From Pirellulaceae bacterium (GTDB taxonomy: Bacteria > Planctomycetota > Planctomycetia > Pirellulales > Pirellulaceae), in NCBI GenBank assembly GCA_026004795.1, contig BPJV01000001.1:124001-188000 (forward strand): DNA of 64,000 nucleotides, given 5' to 3'. The position numbers and the translations under genes were made by a program. Numbering within the stretch: position 1 is the stretch's first letter; every line of letters starts with the position of its first letter. Of this stretch, positions 27,369-34,747 are shown one piece after another. The notes below the pieces were generated by a model that was given only the letters and a program-made list of their open reading frames with translations, was not told the origin of the DNA and made no database searches.

Positions 27369-28709
27369 ATGAGACATGTTGTCATCATCGGCGGCGGATT
27401 CGGTGGCTTGGAAGTCGCGCGGCGGTTGCGCGCAACCAAGGTACGGGTCACCCTAATTGACCGCAACAACTACCATCTCTTCCAACCGCTGTTGTACCAA
27501 GTGGCCACCGGCGGCTTATCTCCGTCGAATATCGCCTCCACGTTGCGCTACATCTTGCGGCGGCAAAAAAACTGTGAAGTGATGTTGGCGGAGGTAACAG
27601 CGATCGATGTGCATTCCCGATCCCTAACGTTGGATTCGGGAACGCTGAGCTTCGATGACCTGGTCGTTGCCGTGGGAGCAACCACTAGCTACTTTGGGCA
27701 CGATCCATGGCAGGACGACGCCCCAGGGCTGAAATCGATCGAAGACGCCCTCGAAATACGCCGCCGTATTTTTCTTGCTTTCGAAGCTGCCGAGTGGGTA
27801 GAGGATTTTCCAACCCGGCAAGCGCTGATGACTTTTGTGGTCGTCGGCGGAGGGCCGACCGGCGTCGAACTGGCAGGCGCCCTGTCCGAGATCGCTCGTC
27901 ATACGCTGAAGCACGATTTTCGCCATATCGACCCCCGGGAAACGCGGATCATCCTCATCGAGGCGGCCCCCCACCTCTTGGCCCACTACCCGGAAAAACT
28001 ACGTCGCTGGGCCGAGGAGAAAGTCAGACGGCTAGGGATCGAAGTGTTGACTCAAACGCGGGTAGTTGATGTTAATGACCACTCGGTGCGAGTGCGCCGC
28101 GGAGAGGAGGAATTCGTCCTGCAGACGCGGACCACGGTGTGGGCCGCCGGGGTACGAGCCAACCCGTTGGCGGAAGCCCTGGCTGCTCAATGCGCGCTCT
28201 CTGTCGATCGTTCCGGGCGCGTGCCCGTCACCGCACAATTAACGGTCGGGGAGTTTGATAACATCTACGCCATCGGCGACATGGCGCTTTGCCTGGATGC
28301 AGATGGCAACCCACTGCCCGGGTTGGCGCCGGTCGCCATGCAGCAGGGGGCTTACGTGGCGCAGCGAATCTCTGCGCAGGTCCGCGGACGTTCATGCCCC
28401 CGCCCCTTTCGCTACCATAACCGTGGAACTATGGCGACGATCGGTCGCGCGGCGGCGGTGGCCGAGATTGGCAAATGGCAGATCAGCGGTTGGTTCGCGT
28501 GGCTTCTCTGGCTGGTCGTGCACCTCATGCAGATCGTCCAGTTCGAAAGCCGGTTGTTGATCCTGATCCAGTGGGGGTGGAACTATTTCACCTTCAATCG
28601 TAGTGCTCGGTTGATCACCGGTCCCTTGCGGTGCCTGAAAGAGGAGGAAAACGAAAACGATTCGTCAACGACAGTCTCCCCGCAGAGCAGCTCGACGAAA
28701 ATCGAGTGA
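27369..28709 (+). CDS. ndh: NADH dehydrogenase, type II (NDH-2)
   Basis: Single-subunit, non-proton-pumping NADH:quinone oxidoreductase. The ATG at 27369 opens MRHVVIIGGGFGGLEVARRL, the FAD-binding GxGxxG. A second dinucleotide site for NADH is VVVGGGPTGVELAGAL near residue 165, and DNIYAIGDMAL provides the flavin-contacting segment near 300. The C-terminal LLILIQWGWNYFTFNRSARLI is an amphipathic membrane-binding stretch typical of NDH-2. Length (446 residues) is normal. Its last 57 codons and the sequence after it are duplicated 10,067 bp downstream as one of the direct repeats bounding the large insertion; this left copy is the intact gene. Confidence 0.95.
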   Translation: MRHVVIIGGGFGGLEVARRLRATKVRVTLIDRNNYHLFQPLLYQVATGGLSPSNIASTLRYILRRQKNCEVMLAEVTAIDVHSRSLTLDSGTLSFDDLVVAVGATTSYFGHDPWQDDAPGLKSIEDALEIRRRIFLAFEAAEWVEDFPTRQALMTFVVVGGGPTGVELAGALSEIARHTLKHDFRHIDPRETRIILIEAAPHLLAHYPEKLRRWAEEKVRRLGIEVLTQTRVVDVNDHSVRVRRGEEEFVLQTRTTVWAAGVRANPLAEALAAQCALSVDRSGRVPVTAQLTVGEFDNIYAIGDMALCLDADGNPLPGLAPVAMQQGAYVAQRISAQVRGRSCPRPFRYHNRGTMATIGRAAAVAEIGKWQISGWFAWLLWLVVHLMQIVQFESRLLILIQWGWNYFTFNRSARLITGPLRCLKEEENENDSSTTVSPQSSSTKIE

Positions 28710-28891
28710 ACATGGTTGTGCGCCCAATGTGTCCGCGGGACAATTCGGGTGACCGACACGACGCGAAAACTCGACGCGAGAGATGACTACGGCGAGGCCC
28801 GTTATCGCGTCGCGCCCTGAGCAGTGTCATGGGGGCGCTCCCCGCGGTACCACTGACACGATTCGCCGCAGCGGATACGACGAAGATACCT
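28538..28891 (+). repeat. Left direct repeat of the large insertion
   Basis: 354 bp that recur at 38605-38959 with about four differences: one G/A at the CCAGTGG/CCAATGG site, TC against AA after GCGAAAAC, and one extra G in a G run. The segment spans the last 57 codons of ndh, its stop codon, and the sequence up to six bases before the thymidine phosphorylase start in the right copy. The left copy ends exactly where the IS begins. Confidence 0.95.
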
Positions 28892-29988
28892 GAGGGTGTC
28901 CGGCAATTCGCATCATATCGAGTATCCAGCGTACTTGCCCGTTTTTCTTACCGCGACGGTGGTTATAACGCACCAGTAGTTGGTAGGCGAAGATCGCGGC
29001 CAGTAACTGGGGTTGATTGTTTTGTAGTCCACGATGCCAGACGCGATCGGTCCATTCGAACAGCGATTTGAACCATTCATTGAAAGGTTCGACCGTTTGG
29101 CGGCGACGTTGATAAATGGGTTTGCCGCTTGGGCTCTGGTAAAACTTGCGGCGCACCAGACGGCGGCGATGGGACTCATCGCGAGGCTGGATGTTCTTTT
29201 CGGGAGGCTGTTTCGTGCCGCGCTTGTTTTCGGGATGGAGAAAGCGGCGGCCGGTACGACGGCCTTGTTCGGTCCATTCAACCTGCTCGCCCAAAGCATT
29301 GCTGTCGTAGCCGCTGTCGGCAGTGACATGTTGGGTCGACTCCGGAAGCGCACCGATTTTCTCCACGAAGGTTCGCGTCGCTTTCGCGCTGGCCCGGTCG
29401 GCCGAAGCGAGCAACGGAAAGACGGGGCTGGCCTTCGTGGCCGTGACAACCACTTCAAAGCTGTAGCCCTGCACCCACCCGTCGTGCTTGGAGCAGCCCC
29501 AGTCGCTGTCGCGATCGACACCGCGCAGACCTTTAAGAATACGTTTCCTCTTGCGGTCGCTCTGGTACCACAATGGACCGCGCGCTGCGACGAGGCTCTT
29601 GCCCACGGCCACGTCTTTGGCATCGGCCACGCCTTCGTCGATCGCCTTTTCGCCTTGAACTTGATCGCATACTTGAACAACCGGTGGGCCCGTCGATACC
29701 GGTCAAAATACGTACTCCGCGCTGGGAACTTGCACGTTCCCAGCAGTCGCTTCAATTCGCAGCGATGTTCGTCGAGGAAGCAATATTGCGACGATTTGCT
29801 TTTTTTCGTTTCAATATCGCGACCATAATAAACACCGCCAGCACCAAGTCGCGAATCTCCGGCTTGCGGCCGGGCCCCGTGCCTGGACCTTCACGTTCGG
29901 CCCGCTGGCAAAGCGGCACGGCCATCTTCACCAGCGACGCCAAAGTCGTGCCCACCGTGGCACTCATAATCATCCTTGGGTCCTCCAT
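28891..29988 (-). pseudogene. Frameshifted DDE transposase (IS4/IS5-like)
   Basis: The protein runs through three frames. The N-terminal part (29988 to about 29790) includes VKMAVPLCQRAER. The second part (about 29790-29660) reads LDEHRCELKRLLGTCKFPAR. The third (about 29660 onward) contains DWGCSKHDGWVQGYSFEVV and TADSGYDSNALGEQVEWTE with DDE-type Asp residues, then RRQTVEPFNEWFKSLFEWTDRVWHRGL with the C-terminal Glu region. Two frameshifts, near 29790 and 29657, inactivate it. The last frame has no stop codon inside the element and runs through the terminal repeat into flanking DNA, stopping at 28827. Confidence 0.75.
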
Positions 29989-30073
29989 GGGGCGTCCGTT
30001 TCTACTTCCTTAGCAGAAACATACCCCATCGAGGCCCTTACGCTTACATCAATCTAATTCCCGGACACCCTCA
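28891..30073 (-). mobile_element. Insertion sequence with 18-bp terminal inverted repeats (IS4/IS5-like)
   Basis: Ends are TGAGGGTGTCCGGCAATT at 28891-28908 and, on the other strand, TGAGGGTGTCCGGGAATT at 30056-30073, differing at one base. The 1183-bp element holds one frameshifted DDE transposase gene read on the minus strand. No target-site duplication is evident (flanks ATACC and TGCAC), suggesting that DNA next to one end was rearranged after insertion. Confidence 0.75.
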
Positions 30074-30089
30074 TGCACCTACCAGTAGT

Positions 30090-30179
30090 GGAATTCGCCA
30101 GAATTCCCTTGCACCTACCAGCAGTGGAATTCGCCAGAATTCCCTTACACCTACCAGCAGTGGAATTCACCAGAATTCC
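30090..30179 (-). repeat. Three 18-bp palindromes at 36-bp spacing
   Basis: GGAATTCGCCAGAATTCC (30090-30107, 30126-30143) and a one-base variant (30162-30179), each preceded by CTACCAGNAGT. Exact 36-bp period. The third copy is joined to a long multi-hairpin unit (30162-30309) that is the inverted counterpart of 868-1053. Confidence 0.8.
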
Positions 30180-30311
30180 CAAATACCACAATTCGCCCCG
30201 AAGGGGCAGCGCCATGAAAGCCCAGGGCAGAGCGAGAGCGGCGTAGCCGCTGAAAGCGCCGCCCTGGGAACACGAATGCCCAACCATCCAAGCCCTGAAA
30301 GGGCGATCAAA

Positions 30312-30450
30312 TTCTGCTCTCTTGGCTCGGTGCAACGCCAGCCGCTTCTGGGGAGACAATCCCTTACGCCGCGCCTCGGCATCCACGCGGTAGACGTGAC
30401 TGAGCTGCCGGATCACATACTCCGTCTCTTCGGGGAACACGTCGACCAGA
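30312..30450 (-). pseudogene. IS66-type transposase fragment between repeats
   Basis: A minus-strand frame reads VDLVDVFPEETEYVIRQLSH and VYRVDAEARRKGLSPQKRLA. The second half resembles the conserved helical segment of IS66-family transposases (IYAIEREARERGLSPEER-type). Only about 46 residues remain, sandwiched between two multi-hairpin repeat units, with nothing of the rest of the transposase. Assigned from motif memory only. Confidence 0.4.
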
Positions 30451-30465
30451 TCCACTACCAGTAGT

Positions 30466-30559
30466 GGAATTCGCCAGAATTCCCAACTACTCCTACCAGT
30501 AGTGGAATTCGCCAGAATTCCCAACTACTCCTACCAGTAGTGGAATTCGCCAGAATTCC
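30466..30559 (-). repeat. Three 18-bp palindromes at 38-bp spacing
   Basis: Perfect copies of GGAATTCGCCAGAATTCC at 30466-30483, 30504-30521 and 30542-30559, within a 38-bp tandem unit that also has the inverted repeat CTACCAGTAG. The last copy leads into the multi-hairpin unit 30542-30692. Confidence 0.85.
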
Positions 30560-30965
30560 CAAGTACCACAATTCGCCCCGAAGGGGCAGCGCCATGAAAG
30601 CCCAGGGCAGAGCGACAGCGGCGTAGCCGCTGGAAGCGCCGCCCTGGGAACACGAATGCCCAACCATCCAAGCCCTGAAAGGGCGATCCAATTCTGCCTT
30701 GCGTCCGGGACGTACATAGAAACCGTAGCCGCCGCCAGAGGACGAACAAGCAGCCGCTACCGCGCCGGCCCTGGTTGTCGTCGCTTAGCGAAGCCGTGAT
30801 AGTAGCCCGGTCATTCATGGCCGGGGCGTCGAGTCCCCAATCCCTCCCTACGCGTCGCGTAGCGATGCGGTGAGGCGCTGTCTGGCGATGTGCAGGCAGA
30901 GCCTGCACGGCGTTTAGTTCCCAGGCGGAGCCTGGGAACCAGAAAACCAGAAAAAAATATCTTCA
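30520..30965 (-). repeat. Composite repeat of about 450 bp, inverted copy
   Basis: Read on the minus strand this has the same block order as 1420-1870: TTTTCTGGTTTTCTGG, the 23-bp hairpin (30917-30939), GCAGGCT/GCCTGC, CGCTACGCGACGCG, GCCCCGGCCATGAATGACC, CAACCAGGGCCGGCGCGGT, then the multi-hairpin unit and palindrome. Differences are scattered single bases and short indels. Its outer end truncates the third RHS tip. Confidence 0.75.
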
Positions 30966-32004
30966 ATTTCATTTAACGCCTCCTGACATCGCTGCTTTTC
31001 TGATTTTAAGGCCTCCAAAGCCGCCTTCTTTTTTGCTCGCTCAGCTTCAGCTTTCAACTCTCTGTCGATCTTTCTTCGTCCGTCGCTTGCCTTCCTCGCT
31101 TGCCCCTTTTGGTGGCGTTCTCGATTAGAAAGACTCGCATTAGCAGTATGCTCTTGTTGTCGTAGTTTCTTAAGAAGTGCTTCTAGTCGCGCACGCAGGT
31201 CTTCGTTCTCTTCCAACCCACTCGGATCGATCTTTGTCGTCGGTCCGTTGCCCACGTACCGATACAGGTTCGTATCACCGGCGGCGAAGCCGATGGGGTC
31301 TTGGCTGAGCCAGCGGCCGAGGGTGGGGGAGTACCAGCGGGCCCGGTTGTATTGCAACTCGACGTCACTGTCCCACGACCTGCCAGTATAACCGAAGACC
31401 GCATCGACGGCATCTTGATGGCTGGACGCAATCGGATTGCCCGCCGCGTCGAAGTCGGCTTCGTGGACCAGGTTTTTCTGATTTCCAAGTTCCGACTGGG
31501 AATCTCTGGCCGTCGGCCTCCGCGTGTCAGACTGGCTGACGAATCCTTGGCCATTTCGGAGGAAAGAGGCAGAGCCTCAACTGGCAGTGCGTTCCCAGGC
31601 GGAGCCTGGGAACGAGGGAAAAGAAATCTCCGCGAAGTCGGAGCACTCCAAAGATCGGCCAGAATTGTCAAGCGCTGCAAATCAGCGATCCGGGACTCCA
31701 TGGCTGTCGCATCCCAGCCGCGGAGCGGCGAGATAATCTAGCTCCGGGCGGGAGCCCGGAGTTCGTGTCGCAGTATCCCGGGAGTCCCGAAGGGACGACA
31801 TGTGGAACTGCCGTGGAACGCGTCGGGGGACCACCACGACATATACTGTTCGTCGGCCAACAACTGATCGACCGCCGCGCCCCACAGGTAGCGATTCATC
31901 AACCGTGCCGCGTCCGCCCCCTCCGCATCGAAATCAACAATCCGCAGCACTTCCTGGCCGTCGGCCCAGACAAAAATCTCTTCGCGATCCCACGTGCATC
32001 TCAT
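30953..32004 (-). pseudogene. RHS tip 3, disrupted by repeats at two places
   Basis: It starts with ATG inside the leader element (MRCTWDREEIFVWADGQEVL) and follows the shared RHS core as far as DAFHG. A 334-bp repeat block (31475-31808) replaces about 118 bp of core. The core resumes at NLVHEADFDAAG and runs through QYNRARWYSPTLGRWLSQDP to the junction KIDPSGL. The remaining C-terminal domain is about 90 residues, Lys/Arg/Glu-rich and probably coiled (ARLEALLKKLRQQEH, ELKAEAERAKKKAALEALKS), cut off at about 30960 by the composite repeat. No immunity gene follows. The break in the core and lost 3' end make it non-functional. Confidence 0.75.
31475..31808. repeat. Hairpin-rich repeat block inserted in RHS tip 3
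   Basis: Flanks align with the other two tips up to GTGGACCAGGTT on one side and from CTGCCGTGGAACG on the other, so the boundaries are precise to a few bases. Inside is a 23-bp hairpin (31591-31613, related to those at 1438-1460 and 30917-30939) and an AGCTCCGGGC...GCCCGGAG block related to 1095-1165 and 2055-2110. It shows that these repeat families can enter coding sequence. Confidence 0.7.
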
Positions 32005-32054
32005 AACCTGTTGCTGCAGAGCAGGTTATGCTAGTCCGTACGGTGGGTGGCACC
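32002..32054 (-). repeat. Leader element of RHS tip 3
   Basis: On the minus strand: GGTGCCACCCACC, 35 bases, TTATG. The final ATG is the start codon of tip 3. Confidence 0.75.
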
Positions 32055-32354
32055 AAGTATCGCGGACCACTCCAGCGAAAATGGCATCCAGCCACCGCGG
32101 CCATCAACTCGGCGATCATCCGTGCTCGCCGTCTCGCTTCGCGTTCCTTCTTCTCCTGTTCCGATTCCAACACAACCAGGCACCCGCAATTCTTCTCCGC
32201 TGCATCGCACTGGACAATCTTACGGCGTTGCGTCGGGCTGGTTACTCAACTCCTTCGTCACTATCACCAGCCCGCCGCTGCTACCAACTGGTCGAAGTGA
32301 AGTGTTACGCACTGTCACAGTGCGACTACAATTCGGCCGGTAACATCTTGCATG
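32055..32354. other. Gap between immunity gene 2 and the tip 3 leader
   Basis: A 300-bp stretch at the end of cassette 2. The minus strand has a coding-like run (about 32250-32065) reading VVLESEQEKKEREARRRARM and IAELMAAVAG, without a convincing start codon or ribosome-binding site. It may be a decayed second small gene of the cassette. Confidence 0.35.
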
Positions 32355-32726
32355 TTAATCCACAATCACGAACTGCACATATTCGTATCTCAGTTCCAAT
32401 TCGCGAAGCACTTGTGGCGTGAGTTGGTCACTTCGAACAACAATCCTTCCTGCGTTGTTGTATTCTGGATATTCAAGTTTTTCTCGAATCCAACGCTCGT
32501 CGACCTCCGCATTACGAAGATCTATTTCTTGTGGCCATACCGAAAACGTTCCCTCTGAAGGAACAACTTTGCCGTGGACCTCATTTAGTTCTTTCTCTTG
32601 TCGCAGCAACAGCGCCTGGATATTGGCTCGCTTCGTAGCCTCAATAAGAACGAGAGCACTCGCCGAAAAGAGAAACGCAACGAATAGAATCGTGGCAAGC
32701 GAATAAGCCACAAGTTTCTTCTTCAT
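32355..32726 (-). CDS. Putative membrane-anchored immunity protein for RHS tip 2
   Basis: A 123-residue protein in the position of an immunity gene, starting 7 bases after the stop codon of tip 2. The ATG at 32726 gives MKKKLVAYSLATILFVAFLF, a signal-anchor or membrane helix over about residues 4-26. A charged helical segment and a small C-terminal domain (RSDQLTPQVLRELELRYEYV) follow. No family was recognised. A membrane-tethered immunity protein would fit a toxin that acts in or crosses the periplasm. The role is inferred purely from gene order. The gene is A+T-richer than the chromosome around it. Confidence 0.55.
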   Translation of the reverse strand: MKKKLVAYSLATILFVAFLFSASALVLIEATKRANIQALLLRQEKELNEVHGKVVPSEGTFSVWPQEIDLRNAEVDERWIREKLEYPEYNNAGRIVVRSDQLTPQVLRELELRYEYVQFVIVD

Positions 32727-32733
32727 GAGTTCA

Positions 32734-33972
32734 TTAATCCAAGATGTCCAGCGGCGGATCAACCGGCCACGGATCCCCCAAAATCACCTTCTCTGTCCGT
32801 GTCTCCTCGCCTGGTTTAATGCGACTTGCTTTCAACGCTTGCTCAAGCCCCGCCGAAGTCCACCAGAAACAGTCGTATACGCCAACCACATAAGTTTTAG
32901 AACCTGATGCCGCTATCTCAGCTTGAATGTACGCCTCGATTGCAGCTCTGAATTTGTCAACGTCGTGTTCCGTCGGATCAACGACAATTTCGCCAAGAAC
33001 CGAATAGAACGGCGGTACAACTTTGCTTGGCGATGGAGGTAATGTCGGATACGTTTCAAGGTCGTCAGATCGGATCCTCATTTCGCCAATCGAGTTCAAA
33101 TCCTTTTCAAACGCACCATAACCTTTGTCGTCAATTACCAAGAACCCATGGATGGAACGAACCCACAGATTAAACAGCACCGATCCCTTCTGATATCCCA
33201 AGCCAGTGCAAACACCGGTTCCTGATACTTGCCCAACTGGTCCAATAACGGTTGACGGAACATTTATCGATAATTCGAAACCAAGTGAATTGAGATAGTC
33301 TCCCAACTTCTCGCCTGGAAGCTTTGGCAAGATATTCATCAATTCCCGGAGATCAGTCGGACTAATAGGTCGCTTCTGAGCGGGAAATTCTTCGACTAAG
33401 CCACTGGGATCAATTGCATTGGTTGGTCGGTTAGCAACATACCGATACAGGTTCGCGTCACCCGCATTGAATCCGATGGGGTCTTGGCTGAGCCAGCGGC
33501 CGAGGGTGGGGGAGTACCAGCGGGCGCGGTTGTATTGCAAGTCCACATCAGCGTCCCACGCTCGACCAGTATAACCGAAGACCGTATCGACGGCATCTTG
33601 ATGGCTGGACGCAATTGGATTGCCCGCCGCGTCGAAGTCGGCTTCGTGGACCAGATTGCCGAAGCTGTCGAACACCTGATGCTCGCGGACGCCCGAGTTG
33701 CTATCCACCAGGTCGCGGACTGTGCCAAGATGATCGGTCAGCGGCCAGTAGACGGACCCAGCCCCCAGAAACGCGCTGCCGTGGAACGCGTCCGGCGACC
33801 ACCAAGACAAGTACTGTTCGTCGGCCAACAACTGGTCCACCGCCGCGCCCCACAGGTACCGATTCATCAACCGCGCCGCATCCGCCCCTTCGGCGTCGAA
33901 GTCAACCATCCGCAGCACTTCCTGGCCATCAGCCCACACGAAGATCTCTTCAGGATCCCACTCCCATCTCAC
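32734..33972 (-). CDS. RHS tip 2: RHS core plus papain-like C-terminal domain (predicted toxin)
   Basis: 412 residues. The GTG start is the last codon of the leader element; two codons upstream is a TAG, so nothing extends from a larger RHS gene. Residues 1-192 are the RHS core end: FVWADGQEVLRMVDFDAEGA, MNRYLWGAAVDQLLADEQ, YWPLTDHLGTVRDLVD, QYNRARWYSPTLGRWLSQDP, and the junction AIDPSGL. Residues 193-412 are a distinct domain. SIHGFLVIDDKGYGAF carries a His and YVVGVYDCFWWTSAGLEQAL a Cys at a helix start; this His-then-Cys order suggests a circularly permuted papain-like (NlpC/P60-related) fold, by inference. There are no YD repeats, secretion module or signal peptide, so this is a displaced tip rather than a complete RHS protein. 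Confidence 0.75.
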   Translation of the reverse strand: MRWEWDPEEIFVWADGQEVLRMVDFDAEGADAARLMNRYLWGAAVDQLLADEQYLSWWSPDAFHGSAFLGAGSVYWPLTDHLGTVRDLVDSNSGVREHQVFDSFGNLVHEADFDAAGNPIASSHQDAVDTVFGYTGRAWDADVDLQYNRARWYSPTLGRWLSQDPIGFNAGDANLYRYVANRPTNAIDPSGLVEEFPAQKRPISPTDLRELMNILPKLPGEKLGDYLNSLGFELSINVPSTVIGPVGQVSGTGVCTGLGYQKGSVLFNLWVRSIHGFLVIDDKGYGAFEKDLNSIGEMRIRSDDLETYPTLPPSPSKVVPPFYSVLGEIVVDPTEHDVDKFRAAIEAYIQAEIAASGSKTYVVGVYDCFWWTSAGLEQALKASRIKPGEETRTEKVILGDPWPVDPPLDILD

Positions 33973-34022
33973 AACCTATTGTTGCAGCGCACGCTACGCA
34001 AATCCATGCGTTGAATGCCACC
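33970..34022 (-). repeat. Leader element of RHS tip 2
   Basis: On the minus strand: GGTGGCATTCAAC (most diverged of the five copies), 35 bases, TTGTG. The final GTG is the start codon of tip 2. The middle shares GGATTTGCGTA with the tip 1 leader. Confidence 0.7.
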
Positions 34023-34084
34023 AAATTTGTCAATTACTAGTCGGCCACTACGGGCGTAAGCGGCGGAGCCTTAAATAGTAGCGT

Positions 34085-34107
34085 GTTCCCCGGCGGAGCT
34101 TGGGAAC
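34085..34107. repeat. 23-bp hairpin between cassettes 1 and 2
   Basis: A slightly diverged copy of the hairpin at 1438-1460, 30917-30939 and 31591-31613 (arms GTTCCCCGGC and GCTTGGGAAC around a short loop). It lies between immunity gene 1 and the leader of tip 2. Confidence 0.6.
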
Positions 34108-34144
34108 GAGAACGAGGGATCCTCGCGCATTGGCAACTCGCAAC

Positions 34145-34732
34145 TCAACCTTGGTACACCATCACATTGAGGGTACCCACAGCGTGTTCGAGCTCAGTCT
34201 TAAGAGCATGAAATTGCGGACAGTTGAGCAATTGCCGCTCAAATTCTCGTCCGTCGGGCGGCGTCGAGTAACTCCAAAAGGTTAAGGAGATATTAGCCCA
34301 CTGCGGTTTTTCACTGATGTCTGGATCGAAGACTAGCGTGTGCATGCCAATGGATAAAGTGAAGAGGTCCAAGATAATGTCTCCTCGAACCTTAGAATCT
34401 ACGCATTTTTTCTGTATCGAGGCAAATCTCTCGGAAATTGGGCAAAAATCTGCATCAACTGTAACACACGGATATTGTCTTGCAAATCTTGCGAGATCGC
34501 CGCGTTTTAAAAAATCTGCGTCGATATATCCTAAGTCTTCTTCATTGCCGTCAATTGCATTGATAATATCTGTCCATATCGCATTCTCTGCTCTCAGGAG
34601 TGGGCGACTAAAGTGGACTCTATCAACCGTCCGTCCCTCCAAGCCGCATATCCGCTGGAGAGCATCAGCAGCAGCTGCCAAGTTCAGTGACGGGTCTATT
34701 GAATACAGGTGAACATCAGTGGTTACCGACAT
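34145..34732 (-). CDS. Putative immunity protein for RHS tip 1
   Basis: A 195-residue soluble protein, 15 bp after the stop codon of tip 1. The ATG at 34732 is chosen over the GTG at 34741 because AGGAG lies 9 bases before it. There is no signal peptide or membrane segment; the sequence has a mixed alpha/beta outline with YIDADFLKRGDLARFARQYP and EKPQWANISLTFWSYSTPPD. No family was recognised, although the length and acidic character resemble immunity proteins of polymorphic toxins. Role inferred from position. Base composition is A+T-richer than neighbouring chromosomal genes, as is usual for such modules. Confidence 0.6.
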   Translation of the reverse strand: MSVTTDVHLYSIDPSLNLAAAADALQRICGLEGRTVDRVHFSRPLLRAENAIWTDIINAIDGNEEDLGYIDADFLKRGDLARFARQYPCVTVDADFCPISERFASIQKKCVDSKVRGDIILDLFTLSIGMHTLVFDPDISEKPQWANISLTFWSYSTPPDGREFERQLLNCPQFHALKTELEHAVGTLNVMVYQG

Positions 34733-34747
34733 ACGGAGCACTCCTAA

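Noticed and set aside
30090-30560. CRISPR-like array of palindromic repeats at 36-38 bp spacing
   Set aside because: The period includes conserved sequence almost throughout, leaving only 6-8 variable bases where spacers should be; there are no cas genes and the units belong to a dispersed repeat family.
31183-31701. 172-residue minus-strand protein across RHS tip 3
   Set aside because: It is the shifted frame of the RHS core; the true core frame (QYNRARWYSPTLGRWLSQDP) overlaps it.
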